This document shows, piece by piece, positions 1 to 11,170 of a DNA stretch of 64,000 nucleotides. The position numbers and the translations under genes were made by a program. The DNA comes from Przewalskia tangutica. Taxonomy: Eukaryota > Streptophyta > Magnoliopsida > Solanales > Solanaceae. The stretch is taken from contig CM056738.1 in NCBI GenBank assembly GCA_029844215.1, positions 61,223,593 through 61,287,592 of the forward strand. The letters run 5' to 3'. The notes beneath the pieces are model-generated. The model saw only the letters and a list, made by a program, of their open reading frames with translations, ran no database searches and had not been told where the DNA came from. Each line of letters starts with the position of its first letter. The first letter of the stretch is position 1.

Positions 1-26
1 GGCCATTGGTTGGCCTTCACTTGACC

Positions 27-34
27 TATAAATA
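27..34 (+). promoter_or_regulatory. TATA box of LTR A
   Basis: TATAAATA, preceded by a GGCCTTCACTTGACC context that recurs upstream of the TATA box in the B and F LTRs. It would start the retrotransposon transcript about 30 bp downstream. That leaves roughly 3 kb of LTR after the start site, an unusually long R-U5 region. Confidence 0.7.
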
Positions 35-989
35 CCCCCTTAGTTGATGAACTTTCTTCATCCAAAAATTGAGCAATCTACCTAAGTCTCAAAATACTCC
101 CTCCCTCTTGTGGTTCTCGTCCAAAGCCTCTCCCCCTCCTAGTGGCCTCGCCGAGAGCCCCCTCCTCAGGTGTTTGGCCAGTACCACTAGCCTAGTTGTC
201 TCGTATAAATACCCCTTGTAGTGGTATATAAATACTCTCCTAGTATTGTTGTTATGTCCAAATACCTGGGCCCCACGACCTTGTACTATGCCCAAGGTTA
301 CACTGATACTAGCCCAGAAACTCCCATTAGACTGTCCCTCCGTCGCTAAAACGAAACCCTACGGAAATCTTCACCCGTAGTTGAAGTTATAAGTAGAAGT
401 TGGTTAGAACTTCTAAGGGTTGGTTGGAGCGGCCTGAGCGCACTGAGTAGGAGCTAAACCTTGCTCGGGATCGACATATAAACTCGGATAATTTTGGGCT
501 TATCGAGGTAAACACTCTTGACCTTCTATTGTAATTGGGAATTACATGTTGTAGGAATATATAGTTGAAGTATACTATATATAGAACTGATTATAATTGT
601 GGCAATGTCTTTTGACTTAAGCACGAATACTACTTATGGCAATGTCTTTGCGACTTAAGCTGAATTTAAAGAAGTGAATCGAATCAGAACTACATGGGAT
701 CAGACATAAGAGACTTGTGTAGTATTCTGTGAGTAGAATTGTACATGTCAGGTTAGGCGTACAAACCCCTCGGTTGGCTTGGTAGCCTCGTTAAAGGAGG
801 AGATTAACGCTGCCATGGGGAGAGTCGCCGAATTTTCTATAGAATATGGAACGATGAGATCTAGATGTTAATAAGCGCCTTGTGGCCTTATAGGTTGAAG
901 TACTACGTGTGGTGCGATCTACGTGGCTTAAGGAGTAGCCGACGGTTTGAAGTACTTGGAGCGTTTTGCTATTAGTCGGCACTCGTCGC

Positions 990-1021
990 GAGGTATGTGA
1001 ACCTCTTCCTATCTCTTCTAG
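990..1021 (+). other. Conserved stem-loop / splice-like motif in LTR A
   Basis: GAGGT (990-994) and ACCTC (1001-1005) are inverted repeats around the loop ATGTGA. They are followed by a pyrimidine-rich run ending in CTTCTAG at 1021. AGGTATGT resembles a 5' splice site and CTTCTAG a 3' splice site, but about 30 nt is too short for a plant intron. The block recurs in A, C, D, F and B, and in weaker form in H, J and M, so it is one of the best conserved LTR segments. Its function is unknown. Confidence 0.6.
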
Positions 1022-1997
1022 CATGATATGTGTGAACTATGTAGTACGGTGACGCATACGTGTTAACTGTTTGATTGTTTTAAAACATAAAGTGTTATAA
1101 CGGCTTTATGAGAAGTTGGTTATAACAGCTTTATGTAGGTAAGAAAATACTTTATGGTTTTAAAAGGTAACTGATGTGAATTATAACTGGCTAGTTATAA
1201 TAAAGAACTTGATGTATTTCAAAAGAGTTATAAATCGTTTTGAAGGGAGAGTAACACTTGGTTTTAAAGGTTTTAAAAAGAGTTATACTAGCTTATGGGA
1301 AGTTAGGTATAATGTCTTAAGAAAGGTAAAGAAAATTGTTTCTCGATGTTAGAAGTTAAAAGACTTGATCTTATAAGATAAGAGACTTAACTTATTTGTT
1401 TTAATGTGGATGTTTGTGTGAAACCTCATTCGTGAGTAATGAGTATTTGGTTTTATTTAAAGGGATAATGTTTCTTGATTTGAAATCGGAATGTGTATCG
1501 ACGGACCAACGCAGCGTTAATAAAGGAGAATGTATTGAATAATGAAGTATTGTATTAAAACCAATAGAAACCTCCATCCGCATGAAGCTTAAGATGAGAC
1601 AAAATGATATTACATATCCTAGATCATGGCTGCTTAATAAGATCGATTATAAACAAGAATAAACTACCCACATATAAGGCATACGTTTCTCAAATCATTA
1701 AAGGAGAATTATGTTTTAAAGGATTAAAACTAGGAACTACGAAACCTTTTCTAAAATGAGAAACTTGAGCATTTGAAATTAGGCAAACTTGAGCGTTTGG
1801 AAAATAAGGTTGTTACTTGATTTTACAAAGGAAAGCCTTTTGTTTACTTAACAATGTTCGTCACTCTCTATTTTTATACTACGGACATCGGGTGACTTTT
1901 ATAAAAGGAATGGATCTCTTTAAAAGGAATTTAACGTACGTAGTACTTTAGGGTTAAAAACCCCGGGCTTTGGCATAAAATGGAAGTAACTTGAGTT

Positions 1998-2168
1998 GTG
2001 TAACTTGCCTATGCATGTGGTGTGTAACTTGCCTATCTTGGTTGTTGTGTAACTTGCCTATGCTTGTGTTGTGTAACTTGCCTATACCGTTGTTGTGTAA
2101 CTTTCCTATGCTTGTGTTGTGTAACTTGCCTATGCTTGTTGTTGCGTAACTTGCTTATGCTTGTGGTG
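1998..2168 (+). repeat. Minisatellite A1 in LTR A, ~24-bp unit
   Basis: About seven direct copies of a unit like GTGTAACTTGCCTATGCTTG, roughly 24 bp apart, with small internal differences. B keeps only a single unit of this type (near 3265 and 28775), so the array expanded in the A lineage. Confidence 0.85.
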
Positions 2169-2214
2169 ATAGCCTGGTTGTGCAAGAATGGTTATTTTAT
2201 GGACTAGCTCTCCA

Positions 2215-2440
2215 TGAGGTTTCTTCTTGTTCGGCCTTGTCCCCGGTGGTCGGCTCGTACTTGCCTGCCTCATGGCCGATTCGCCTTGGTACCCGTAGTC
2301 GACCGCACTTGCCCTGTTCGGTGTAGTGACGAAGTCTCGTGATACGACCTTGGTCCCCGGTGGTCGACCAGTACTTGCCCCGGCCCACGTGACCGCCTTG
2401 GTATCCTGTAGTCGGCTCGCACTTGCCCCGTGACGGCCGT
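2215..2440 (+). repeat. Minisatellite A2 in LTR A, decayed ~55-75-bp unit
   Basis: Four imperfect copies of a GC-rich unit beginning CCTTGGTCCCCGGTGGTCGG and ending CTCGTACTTGCC. Spacing is uneven because some units carry extra sequence. The array occupies the LTR position that holds other minisatellites in B, C, F, H, J and M. It reads open on the minus strand for about 100 codons, which I attribute to the repeat structure. Confidence 0.75.
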
Positions 2441-3149
2441 GTTTTGGTTGCATTATATTATTGGTACGGTCGGATCTGGTAGTTATACTTGTCCTATACG
2501 GTTTTTATGACACAGTGGGACACGTGTTCATGTATACTCCTTGGTATTGTCATATCATAAAGCGGCAGTGAGTAAGAAATTCAACGTGCAAGAGTGATAT
2601 TTTGGAGGGCGTGAGTACCTTACTTGATGTAACTAGTTTTTTGTTATGTACTGTAGTTTGGTCATCATACATGTCTCCTGCTTTATATAGACTATTATGA
2701 TTTCATTTATGATATTCTGATTTCACATACTTGGTACTGTTATCGACCTCCTTGGGCCGCCTACGCCGCAGTAAGTACATTGTTGTCGATCCCCGCTTAG
2801 GATCACCTTTCAAGCATTGAAGCCCGTTCCTTGGAGGCTTATCTTTTGTATGTGTTCCCGAGTTGTAGGTTCTTGTACATTCGGGGTATGGCGGCCTGTC
2901 CGTCATAGTTGTTGTAAATCTTAGAGTGCAGCTGTAACCGCGGTGGTTTTGTAAAAAGGTTTAAACTGTTCGTTTTGAAAGAGTTGTTTATATATATTTT
3001 ATTGGAAGGTAACCGTTTGGTTGGCCTGTTTTATTATCTTGTCTCATGTTCATGTTTAAGTTTTTATTTCCGCTGGTTTTCTCTGATGTTGTATCACTAG
3101 GGTGCCCGGGGTAAGGCACCAGTCACGGGCCCGGGATCGGGTCGTGACA
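2441..3149 (+). repeat. Conserved 3' domain of LTR A
   Basis: No gene. This segment holds the best shared distal LTR blocks: a GGGACACGTGTTCATG block, CATCATACATGTCTCC, the GCGGCCTGTCCGTCATAG region and the terminal GGGTCGTGACA. The same blocks appear in this order in all related LTRs and were used here to anchor copies on both strands. Confidence 0.75.
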
Positions 3150-4222
3150 CTACGGGTATCGGGTGACCTTTGTAAAAGAAATGGATCTTAAAAGGAATTT
3201 AACGGACATAGTACTTTAAGGTTAAAATCCGGACTTTGACATAAAATGAAAGTACCTTGAGTCGTGTGTAACTTGCTTATGCTTGTTGTTATGAAACTTG
3301 ACCATGTTACGTGTGATAGCCTTGTTGCATTGCATCGTGTTCTACTCGACTACCGGTTCATCCGGGAATGTATTTCACTTGATTACCGGGTCATCCGGGA
3401 ATGTATTTCACTTGATTACCGGGTCATCCGGGAATGTATTTCACTTGATTACCGGTTCATCCGGGAATGTATTTCACTCGACTACCGGTTCATCCGGGAA
3501 TGTATATCACTTACTACCGGTTCATCCGGGAATGTATTTCACTGACTACCGGTTCATCCGGGAATGTATTCCACACGTTTCTATATTGGGTCCATAAGAT
3601 GGGCGAGACACATTATACGTATCACATGATTTGTACCTAGGCTGGCGGTGAGGAAGAAGTTCCACGGGCATGAGGATGACTTTGAGGCGTGAGTCACGAC
3701 TTGACATGATCGCTTCTATGTTGTGAATCGTAGTTTGGTTATCATACATGTCTCTGCTTTATATAGACTATTATGATTTCATTTACGTGATTTTACGCTT
3801 CCATACTTGGTACTGTCAGATCGACCTCCTTCGGGCTGCGTTCATGCCGCGAGTAAAAGGTACATCGGTGTCGATCCCCGCTTAGGATCACCTTTCGGCG
3901 ATTGGGAAGCTCCGTTCCTTGGAGGCTTATCTTTTGGTATGTTACTCGAGTCTGTAGATTCTTATACATTCGGGGTATGGCGGTCTGTCCCCACAAAGCC
4001 GTTGTAAAAATCTTAGAGTGCAGTAACCTTGTAGGCGGGGTTTGTAAAAAGGATAATTGTTCGGTATTTATGTATATATGATGAAGGCAATTTGTTTTGG
4101 TTGCTTTGTTTATTTATCTTTTCTCTTAATTCATGTTCATGTTTTTATTTCCGCTGATTTTCTCGATGATGTATCACTAGGGTGCGGGGTAAGGCACGAT
4201 CCACGCCCGGTTGGTCGTGACA
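3150..4222 (+). repeat. Element B: distal part of 5' LTR
   Basis: The sequence resumes within an LTR at a point matching the interior of the B 3' LTR (about 28668 onward) and runs to the terminal GGTCGTGACA at 4222, directly followed by a primer-binding site. It matches the B 3' LTR (26579-29739) by shared single-copy sequence and by the same minisatellite type. The first about 2 kb of this LTR lies to the left of A, outside the window. Confidence 0.88.
3340..3580 (+). repeat. Minisatellite of LTR B, ~33-bp unit x 7
   Basis: Seven copies of a unit like CCGGTTCATCCGGGAATG followed by TATTTCACTTGATTA, about 33 bp long. Because 33 is a multiple of three, two frames stay open across the array and give fake repetitive peptides. 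The same array has eight units in the 3' LTR of the same element. Confidence 0.92.
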
Positions 4223-4226
4223 AAAG

Positions 4227-4238
4227 TGGTATCGAGCG
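4227..4238 (+). other. Primer-binding site of B (initiator tRNA-Met type)
   Basis: TGGTATCGAGCG, five bases after the LTR end. The usual plant initiator tRNA-Met site is TGGTATCAGAGC; here the A of CAG is absent. The same variant is seen in C, D and F. Confidence 0.82.
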
Positions 4239-4423
4239 ATTAGTCCTCGGAAAGTGTCTACGCATCCGTGTCTAGTAGAGTCTTGATTATCGGTGTGTTG
4301 TGCACCACATCTATAATCGTGAGATCGCAGACATTTAGGATTAGTTTCCATCCTTCTCATTCGAGATCGTGCCAGAGTCAGTGATAAATTGACCCTCTCG
4401 ACGTATTCCTTTCCTTTACCGTT

Positions 4424-5357
4424 ATGCCTCGCGTAAGGCAACCTGAGCCCGGATGGGCAAGGCGATCGAGGAGTTAGTGAGATCTGAGAGTACGAGGCGC
4501 AGCCCGGCCAAGACTGAGCAAGATTCGACGGCGGGTTTCGCGGACGCCGCCAAAGACCAGAAGTTAGAGCCGCAGCGGTGGCCGAGACTACAATACACGA
4601 GCCTCCACCCCACACCGAGCCGATGAGATGGGGTACAAGGAGATGGCCCGATCGCTGGCGTGGTCGTGGCGATATGAGGATAGGCGACGCAGCAGTTCCG
4701 GCCAAGAAGACCCGTAGTTCAACCCCGAGCGCATTGAGGCTATGGGACTTCGAGTTGTAGCCCTCCGTTGTTCTATGGATCGAGCCGAGGACGACCCTGA
4801 GTTTATCCGACAGCCGGATCATGAGAGTGATCGAGCCTCGAGGCGAGTCGGTGGTATTGGTTCGCATCACCGCGTGATCTCGCGATGATCGTTTGATTCG
4901 CGAGTCGTCGGGAAGAGCATGCACTTCCAGCATTGGGACGAAGTTCTCGAGGGCATTTCTTGCACATTTCTTGCCTCCACAGATGAGGAGGGCTCGGGAC
5001 AGATTTTTGGCGTTGAGGCGGGGCGAGCGGTTAGAGAGTACAATATGGAGTTCGACTCATTAGCTCGGTATGTTCCCGCTGTAGTAGCGGATATGGAGGA
5101 CAGAGTACACCGCTACGTCACCGGGCTGGACGATTACTTGGCAGAGGCTTGTACGGGTGTAGCTCTTCAGCCGGGCATGGACATTGCCCGCATGCAAGCT
5201 CATGCACTAGGATGTGAGGCACGGAGAGGTCGACGGAATGACCGATATCAGCAGAAGAGGGCCAGAACAGCAGGGTCCTTTGGTAACTTTCGAGGCGGAC
5301 CGCCTCAGCAGCAGTCTAGTTATGTACCTCCGCCAGTACAGAGTGGTCCTCCACAGT
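4424..5357 (+). pseudogene. gag: gag of element B, first part (frameshifted, interrupted by C)
   Basis: Gag is the structural capsid protein of the retrotransposon particle. The ATG at 4424 gives MPRVRQPEPG, the usual basic start. A segment near 4757-4860 matches the capsid pattern also seen in the gag of H (FYGS, MRV and ESVVL) but is broken by frame changes and stops. From about 4995 the frame is open: VREYNMEFDSLARYVP, then ADMEDRVHRYVTGLDDYL and LQPGMDIARMQAHA, all typical of chromovirus-like gypsy capsid. A basic stretch (RGRRNDRYQQKRAR) and a glycine/glutamine/proline linker (FRGGPPQQQSSYVPPP) follow. The LTR of C begins at 5358 and cuts the gene. The continuation is at 25321. Family assignment is confident; a working product is unlikely. 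Confidence 0.87.
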
Positions 5358-6033
5358 TGTTATACCCCGTAGTTCCATGGTATGTATGCGAGGACGTACG
5401 TACGAGAATACGACAGAAAGATTGGAAAGGAAGAAAGAGGTGAATTTTCCACGGAAAAGTTTCCGGTTTTTGTGAAGGAAAAAGGTTCGTTAATGGGAAT
5501 TGGATTCCATTTGGTTTTGGACTTCTTAGATTATATTAGAATTATGGAATTTTATTTTCGAAATGGTCACGTGGGGCCCACGAGAAATTTACTGCTTTGT
5601 GGGGCCCGCTGATTTTTGAGATTTTGGCGTTATGGATATTTTCGGAAGACGAAATATTTTGGGCGAATCGGGCGACACGTGTCACCCCACGTGGCACCCT
5701 TGGCGAAATATGTTTGTGCACAACACGGTTAGAGTCGTTCGGCTAAACGCTCTACCTAACTACGAAGGGTAAATTACGGCTATGTCATTTAGTATTTTTG
5801 CGGATTTTTCCGAGAGGCGAAACGTTTTGGACCAACGAGAGGGCAACACTTGGCACCCTCTCGTTGGTGGACTTGAAAAGGCGTTAGGCCGAATGGATGC
5901 GCAAGTTGTTGATATTTGTGTAGATATTTGTGAGGTTTTAAGGAGTAGGGTCTAGGGGCACTTGGGCATATCTTGCCCTCCACTTGCCCCCCACTTGGCT
6001 AGATCTTGGCCCTTGGTTGGCCTTTGCTTGGCC

Positions 6034-6040
6034 TATAAAT
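6034..6040 (+). promoter_or_regulatory. TATA box of C 5' LTR
   Basis: TATAAAT in the context CTTGGCCTATAAAT, at the same place as the TATAAATA at 11858-11865 in the 3' LTR of this element. Confidence 0.68.
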
Positions 6041-8029
6041 CCCCTCCCCCTTTGAAGTCTTCTTCATCCCTTCCATACTTTCCAAGTCGTAAAAAGCTCC
6101 CTCCCGCCTTGTTGGTTTCGTCCCTCCCTCTTCCCTTGTGAGGCCTTGGCAGAGGGTGCACCCTCCCAGAGGCCTTGGCCGAGGTACACCCACTCCCAGT
6201 GGGGTGCCGTGAGGTACCCCTGCCTTGTTGATCTCGTAGAATACACCCCCCCCTCTTGGTAGAAATACTCTCAAAAGTATTGTACTATACCCAAATTACC
6301 TTAGTAGTATACCTTGTAGTATTCCAAAGAAACCTCATAGGTAGAGCAGGAAATACTACGCTATGTCCTTTTGTCTCAAACCGAAACCCTAAGGAAATCT
6401 TCATTGAGTGATTGAATTAATTAAGTAGAAGTTGGTTATAACTTCTAGGGTTGTTTGGAGCGGGTTTGAGCAACCGGAGTAGGAGCTAAGCGTTGCTAAG
6501 GATCGACATTTATACTTGGATAATTATGGGCTTATCGAGGTAATTATCTTGTCCTCTATTTGTAATTGGAAATTACATGTTGTTAGATTATATAGTTGAA
6601 GTATACTATATATAGAACTAAGCTTAGCATCGCGCAATGTCTTTTGACTTAAGCCCAAGAATCGAATCGAATCAGTAATTACATAGGTCAGACAGCAGAC
6701 TTGTGTAGTAGTCGTGAGTAGAAGTGTACCCGTTCGGGTTAGATGTATAACCCCCCCTGGTTGGCTTGGTAGCCGGCCCCGTTAGAGGAGGAGATTTACG
6801 CTGTTGCGGGGGGGGGGAGGTGCTGCCGAATTTTCTGGAGAATGTTCTACGATAAGATCTTGATGTTAATAAGCGCCTTGTGGCCTTATAGGTTGAAGTA
6901 CTACGTGTGGCGCGTTCTACTTGGCTTAAGGAGTAGCGGTTGGAAGTACTGAGCGTTTTGCTATTAGTCGATACTGTCGCGAGGTATGTGAACCTCTTCC
7001 TATCTCTTCTAGCATGATATGTGTGAACTATGTAGTACGGTGACGCATACGTGTACTAAATGTATTTGATTGGTGTAGAACATAAAGTGTTATAACGCTT
7101 TACGGAAGTTGGTTATAACGACTTTATGTTGGTAAGAAAATACATGTGGTTTTTAAAAGGTAAATCAATTGAACTATAAGCGCTTGTTATGTGTTAATAA
7201 AGAACTTGAAGTATTTCAAAAGAGTTTTGAATCATTTTGAAAGAAGAAGTAATACTTGGTTTTTGAAAACTTAAGAGTTATACTAGCTTTATGGTAAGTT
7301 AGGTATAACGCTTAAAATGTTTCTTGATTTGGAAATCGAATGTAGCGACAAACCACAAAGCGTTAATAAAGGGAAATGTTTTGATTAATTAAGTATTAAT
7401 AAAACGAGCAACTTCCATCTGCATGAAGCTAAGATGAGACAAAATGATATTTCCTAGATCATGGTTGCTGAATAAGATTGTTATAAACAAGAATATCCTA
7501 CTCACATATAAGGCTTATGTTTCTCATTGTTTAAAAGAAAATTATATTCTTAAATGAATAAGGCTATGAACACGAAACCTTTCTAAAATAAGAAACGTGA
7601 ACATTTGAAATTAGGCAAACTTGGGCGTTTGGGAAATAATGTTGTTACTTGATTTTACAAAGGTAAGAGTTTTGGTTTTCTTAAAAGGACGGTCACTCTA
7701 TTTTATACTACGTATTGTGTGACTTATGTGAAAGAAACAGATCTTTTAAAGATTTAATGTGTGAAGTACTTTGGGGTTAGATACCCGAACTTGTTAGTAG
7801 GAAGCACCTTGTGTGAATAACTTGATTGTATCGGTTTGTGATAGCCTTATAATACTTTCTTGTTGATTTGAGAAGTAAACATGTTAGGATGCTACGTGTG
7901 TTAGTATCTTGTGATGTTAGTGTAAAGGGGTTTTCCCCTCGACTGCGCTTAAAGTTGTTTGACTATCATCCGTTATGTTGGTATTGTACCACTCACCTTG
8001 ACTTGTTTCCGGAGGTTAAGCCGCCTCCG

Positions 8030-8345
8030 ACGCGGGTAGACTCAGCGATGCAGGACCATGATTCGAGGATACCTACGCGGGTCGAGGGATCCATGCGAAC
8101 TACGGAGTTCCGTGTTAGTTTACGCCCTTGTGGTCATGCGCGGTCTTTGCGCTACGCGATCGCGAGTCGGGGATCGCCGGAGTAGCTACCCTCGATGCGG
8201 GTTATACCTCATGCGGGCCTATGAGGTTGGCCTATGCGAGGCGCGAGAGTTGGGGCTGACGCGCACATTTGATATCGCGGCGAGTGACGCCTTTTATCAT
8301 GTGGTCAGTCAGGCGGATATCATGACACATTTTATGACCTTGTTG
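8030..8345 (+). repeat. Decayed tandem repeat block in C 5' LTR
   Basis: A GC-rich block of loosely repeated units built on words such as GACCATGATTCGAGGATACC, GCGAACTACGGAGTTCCGTG and TACGCGATCGCGAGTC. Counterparts occur in the C 3' LTR (24255-24560) and the F LTRs (32765-33060 and 38815-39115), and on the minus strand in D (12595-12915, 18575-18905, 19650-19975). The units are too diverged to count reliably. The block lies at the LTR position where other lineages carry clean minisatellites. Confidence 0.6.
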
Positions 8346-9085
8346 CATAGGTGTTAGTAGTCGGCTATGCCTTCGCATTTACCCCCGCATCGTTTATTAG
8401 GACACAGTGGGACACGTGTTCATGTGTATTCCTTGGTGTTTGTGTATCATAAACTGCCGGCAGTGAGGAAGGTATTCCACGGGCACGATTGATGTTGTGG
8501 GCGTGAGACCCATTGGAAAAATTGAGTGATGACTTGAGGGCGTGAGTCCCTGACTTGACATGACTGCTTACTTATGGTGAACTGTAGTTTGGTTATCATA
8601 CATGTCTCCTGCTTTGTATAGACTACTATGATTTCATTTCTGATTTATTTTGATTTCACATACTTGGTACTGTTATGCGACCTCGCGGCTGCGTTCATGC
8701 CGCAGTAAAGGTACACCGCCATTGATCCTCGCTCTTAGGGTCACTGATTCATGGAAAGCTCCGTTTCTCCGAGGCTTATCGTATAGTCGTGTTGTTGTAG
8801 GTGTTTACATTCGTGGTATGGCGGGGCCCTGTCCCGCCATTGTTGTCGTATCATTTTCTTAGAGGTCTGTAGTACCGTTGTGGGCAGGGTTTGTAAAAGG
8901 GATTAAAACTGTTCATGTTGGAAAAAGTTGTTATTTATATATATGCCGAAAGACAAGTTTTTCTCAGATTATTGTTTCATATTTCATAATATGTCTCGTA
9001 TTGTTTTATGTTCGTGATTACTCGATGTTGTATCACTAGGGTGCCCGGTAAGGCACGACCACGGGCGAATCGGTCGTGACAAAAG

Positions 9086-9097
9086 TGGTATCGAGCG
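9086..9097 (+). other. Primer-binding site of C
   Basis: TGGTATCGAGCG, five bases after the LTR end; initiator tRNA-Met type with one base missing relative to TGGTATCAGAGC. Confidence 0.82.
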
Positions 9098-9283
9098 ATT
9101 AATCCTCGGAAAGTGTCTACGCATCAGTATCCAGAGAGTCCGATTATCGGTGTGTTGTGCACCACACCAATAATCGCGAGGCTATAGGATATTTAGGATT
9201 GGTTTCTATTCTTCTCACTCGAGATCGTGCCTTAGAGCCGTGTTGTAAGTTGGACCCTCCGACGAAATTCATTCCTTATCGTT

Positions 9284-9730
9284 ATGCCTCCGCGTAGGCA
9301 ACCCGCCCAGAGGCAAGGCAGCGGAGGAGCCGCGAGTTGAGTTGAGAGGTTGCAGGGCACAGCCCAATCATTACCTAGGTAGTGCTTCATTCGGGATTTC
9401 TGCGACGTCACTAGCCCGCAGAGTTTAGCGATGGACGCGGTTCCTACTGCGTCCATGATATTTGAACCTTCGCCCACGACCGAACAGTGAATATAGATTG
9501 CAAAGAGCCGACCGCATTAGCTATGGATTTGGCTACCAGAGATTATACCGATGTACCACGAGTCTTGATGACTACCTAAGAGAGGTTGTGCAAGAGTAAT
9601 TCTTGATTGGGCTTGAGCATGGCACGTATGCGGGCTTATGTACAGCAGGCCGATAAACGTAGATCGACGGGTTAACCAAGGACAGCAGGAGAGGCCAGAG
9701 AGCAGGTCCTTGTAACTTTCAAGGTGAGTA
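9284..9730 (+). pseudogene. gag: gag remnant of element C
   Basis: The ATG at 9284 opens MPPRRQPAQRQGSGG, the same basic start as in F, with stops soon after. A DDYL-like stretch near 9565 and a QQ-rich basic segment near 9640-9700 align with the gag of F and B. The central capsid part seen in B (4919-5160) is missing. The region then merges at about 9725 into non-coding sequence, so the zinc-knuckle end seen in B is also gone. It is non-functional. Confidence 0.7.
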
Positions 9731-10254
9731 TACCTTAAGTGCTATGTTCTGATAGCAGTGTGTTAGTTGTGATTAGAAATCATGGTGGGTTAACCGAGTA
9801 AGATTTTGGGGGATAGAGAAGGTGTGAGCCTTAGAGTGTTATACGTGGAGACCTTAGAGGTAAGGCCATCTCAAGAAAAGGTGTAGTGTTATGTTTGATC
9901 CTTATCAGAAGTGCATAGTGCACGTGAGCTATGTTTGGGGATAGGTCCTGGCAGAGTGTGGAATGAAAGTGGGTCGAGTTGAGGCCATGCCGCGGGTCAA
10001 CCCACGGCAGGTTTGGTGGTGGGGTCAGTTTGTGGTGGTCCCGCCTTGTGTTAGGGTCACGAGGGTGTTAGGCCCAAGTTTAGTTGACCAGCGTAGGAGT
10101 TCGTGGATGCATTCGACCGCAGTCGGGCGATGGAGCAGCGGCCGTCGTTTTTCGATCGAGACCATGTACTTGCGGTGTTGTTTATATCGTAAAGGTTGTA
10201 AGGCTGCACGGGTGCCTACCTTCACCTTATGACAGCATGAAGCCCGTGTGGCTA
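9731..10254 (+). other. Internal non-coding region of C, conserved between elements
   Basis: This stretch has no credible reading frame. It holds a block around 10036-10110 (GGTGGTCCCGCC, then TAGGGTCAC and TAGGCCCAAGTTT) that recurs in B, D, F and J. In an autonomous element this position would hold protease and reverse transcriptase, which I could not recognise here. Confidence 0.55.
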
Positions 10255-10760
10255 TTTTCGTTTTCTAAGAGTTTGACCAGCGGGTTAAGAACTCGTGAGT
10301 CTCAGACCGCATTCGCCACCTGCCGCGTGTGGATTTCAGGGGTGGTTGTGAGGATTGTTGGATCCTGTGGAAGGAGCGTTTAAGCTACCATTTCAGTGTT
10401 CGGATGTCGCCTTATGAAGCCTTGTAGGGGCGGAAGTGTAAGTTGCCGGTCGATTGGTTCGATGTTGGCAAGGTTCAGATGGTTGGTTCAGGCTTGTTCC
10501 ACAGACGGTGGATAGGTAAAGCTCGCCTAGAAGAAGTTACGCGGCTCGAGGAAATCGTGCGGATAATCGGCGGCGACGCCAGAGGTCGCCGACGGTCTTT
10601 CTTGAAAGTACCACCGGACAGTGGTGTGACGAGTTTTGGAAATGAAGGAACTTAGCCCGAGTTACTTTGGGCTTTTTGAGTTCATGTGAAGAATAGGCCA
10701 GGTTGCCTATATGTTAGCAATTGTCGTCCGACTTAGGAGGCAGTACGTCCGGTCTTTCGT
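10255..10760 (+). pseudogene. Integrase C-terminal remnant of element C
   Basis: Integrase joins the cDNA copy of the element to host DNA. Only its end remains. Near 10405-10440 a SPYEAL-like stretch is followed by GRKCKLPVDWFDVGKVQMVG, the typical segment just after the catalytic core. VFLKVPP at about 10600 and LSPSYFG near 10655 mark the GPY/F region. An open frame covers 10443-10655; stops and frame changes break the rest. The catalytic acidic residues lie upstream and are not preserved. The same remnant occurs in D and F. Confidence 0.75.
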
Positions 10761-11135
10761 ATTGGTTGTTCGGGGGACTGAGCGTATAAAGAGGCCAGAG
10801 CCTCTACCACGGGAACAGACCCGAACCGTGGCTCTCCGTATGGCACATCCTGAGAAGGGCCGTAGGGCATGCCTCAGGGATCGCAAGCAGCCCGGTACCA
10901 TTTGTTGGGTCGTCGGGGCAAGGCTCGCGACAAAGTGACAAAAGTGGTATCAGTGACTGAGGAAGTATATTTTGACCCCGGGAAGAGGTATTTGTGGTGA
11001 TATAGAGGTGTTTCCTCGTGGGCTTGGATGTAAGTCTTTGCGCAGGTGTTTCCATGGCCAGGTGTGGCAGGATTGTTCTCATAAGTATAGTAGTAGAGAC
11101 TATATCGACGCTTGTATGTTTGGGGACTTAGAAGG
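10761..11135 (+). other. 3' non-coding region of C
   Basis: No gene. Contains a segment GCAGCCCGGTACCATTTGTT (10888 onward) shared with F (36040) and, in part, with B and D. A second primer-site-like GTGGTATC follows at about 10944. The role is unknown. Confidence 0.5.
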
Positions 11136-11170
11136 AACATTCGGGACGAATGTTTCTAAGGGGGGAAGAA
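11136..11170 (+). other. Hairpin and polypurine tract of C
   Basis: AACATTCG (11136-11143) and CGAATGTT (11147-11154) form an 8-bp inverted repeat with a 3-base loop. The purine run AAGGGGGGAAGAA (11158-11170) then abuts the 3' LTR and would prime plus-strand synthesis. The pair is conserved in B, D, F and J. Confidence 0.85.

Larger units (their letters stand above)
1..3149 (+). repeat. Element A: gypsy-type LTR, left end outside window
   Basis: This is the distal part of a long LTR. It begins just upstream of the TATA box and ends with the terminal GTCGTGACA at 3149, the same end seen in every related LTR here. Immediately after it, at 3150, the sequence resumes inside a different LTR (B) at CTACGGGTATCGGGTG. 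The uninterrupted B 3' LTR carries the matching site near 28668, so A was inserted into B. The left end and left target-site copy lie outside the window, so a solo LTR cannot be told from the 3' LTR of a full element. Two minisatellites sit in its second half. It has no coding capacity; small open frames within it are incidental. Confidence 0.88.
5358..9081 (+). repeat. 5' LTR of element C
   Basis: It starts TGTTATACCCCGTAG at 5358 and ends GGTCGTGACA at 9081. A TATA box lies at 6034-6040, so about 3 kb of the LTR would be transcribed leader. It contains the conserved GAGGTATGTGAACCTC block near 6980, the decayed tandem repeat near 8030-8345, and the conserved distal blocks. No gene is present. 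Compared with its own 3' LTR it has several differences at CTG/CAG sites, for example CCCTGACTTG at 8548 against CCCGACTTG near 24780. Confidence 0.92.

Noticed and set aside
3264..3597. Two overlapping plus-strand open frames with repetitive peptides (LDYRVIRECIS)
   Set aside because: They are read from the 33-bp minisatellite in the B LTR; unit length divisible by three keeps frames open. No gene context.
4145..4933. 262-codon minus-strand open frame
   Set aside because: It lies antisense to the LTR end, primer site and gag start of B and has no recognisable domain; GC-rich gag antisense commonly stays open.
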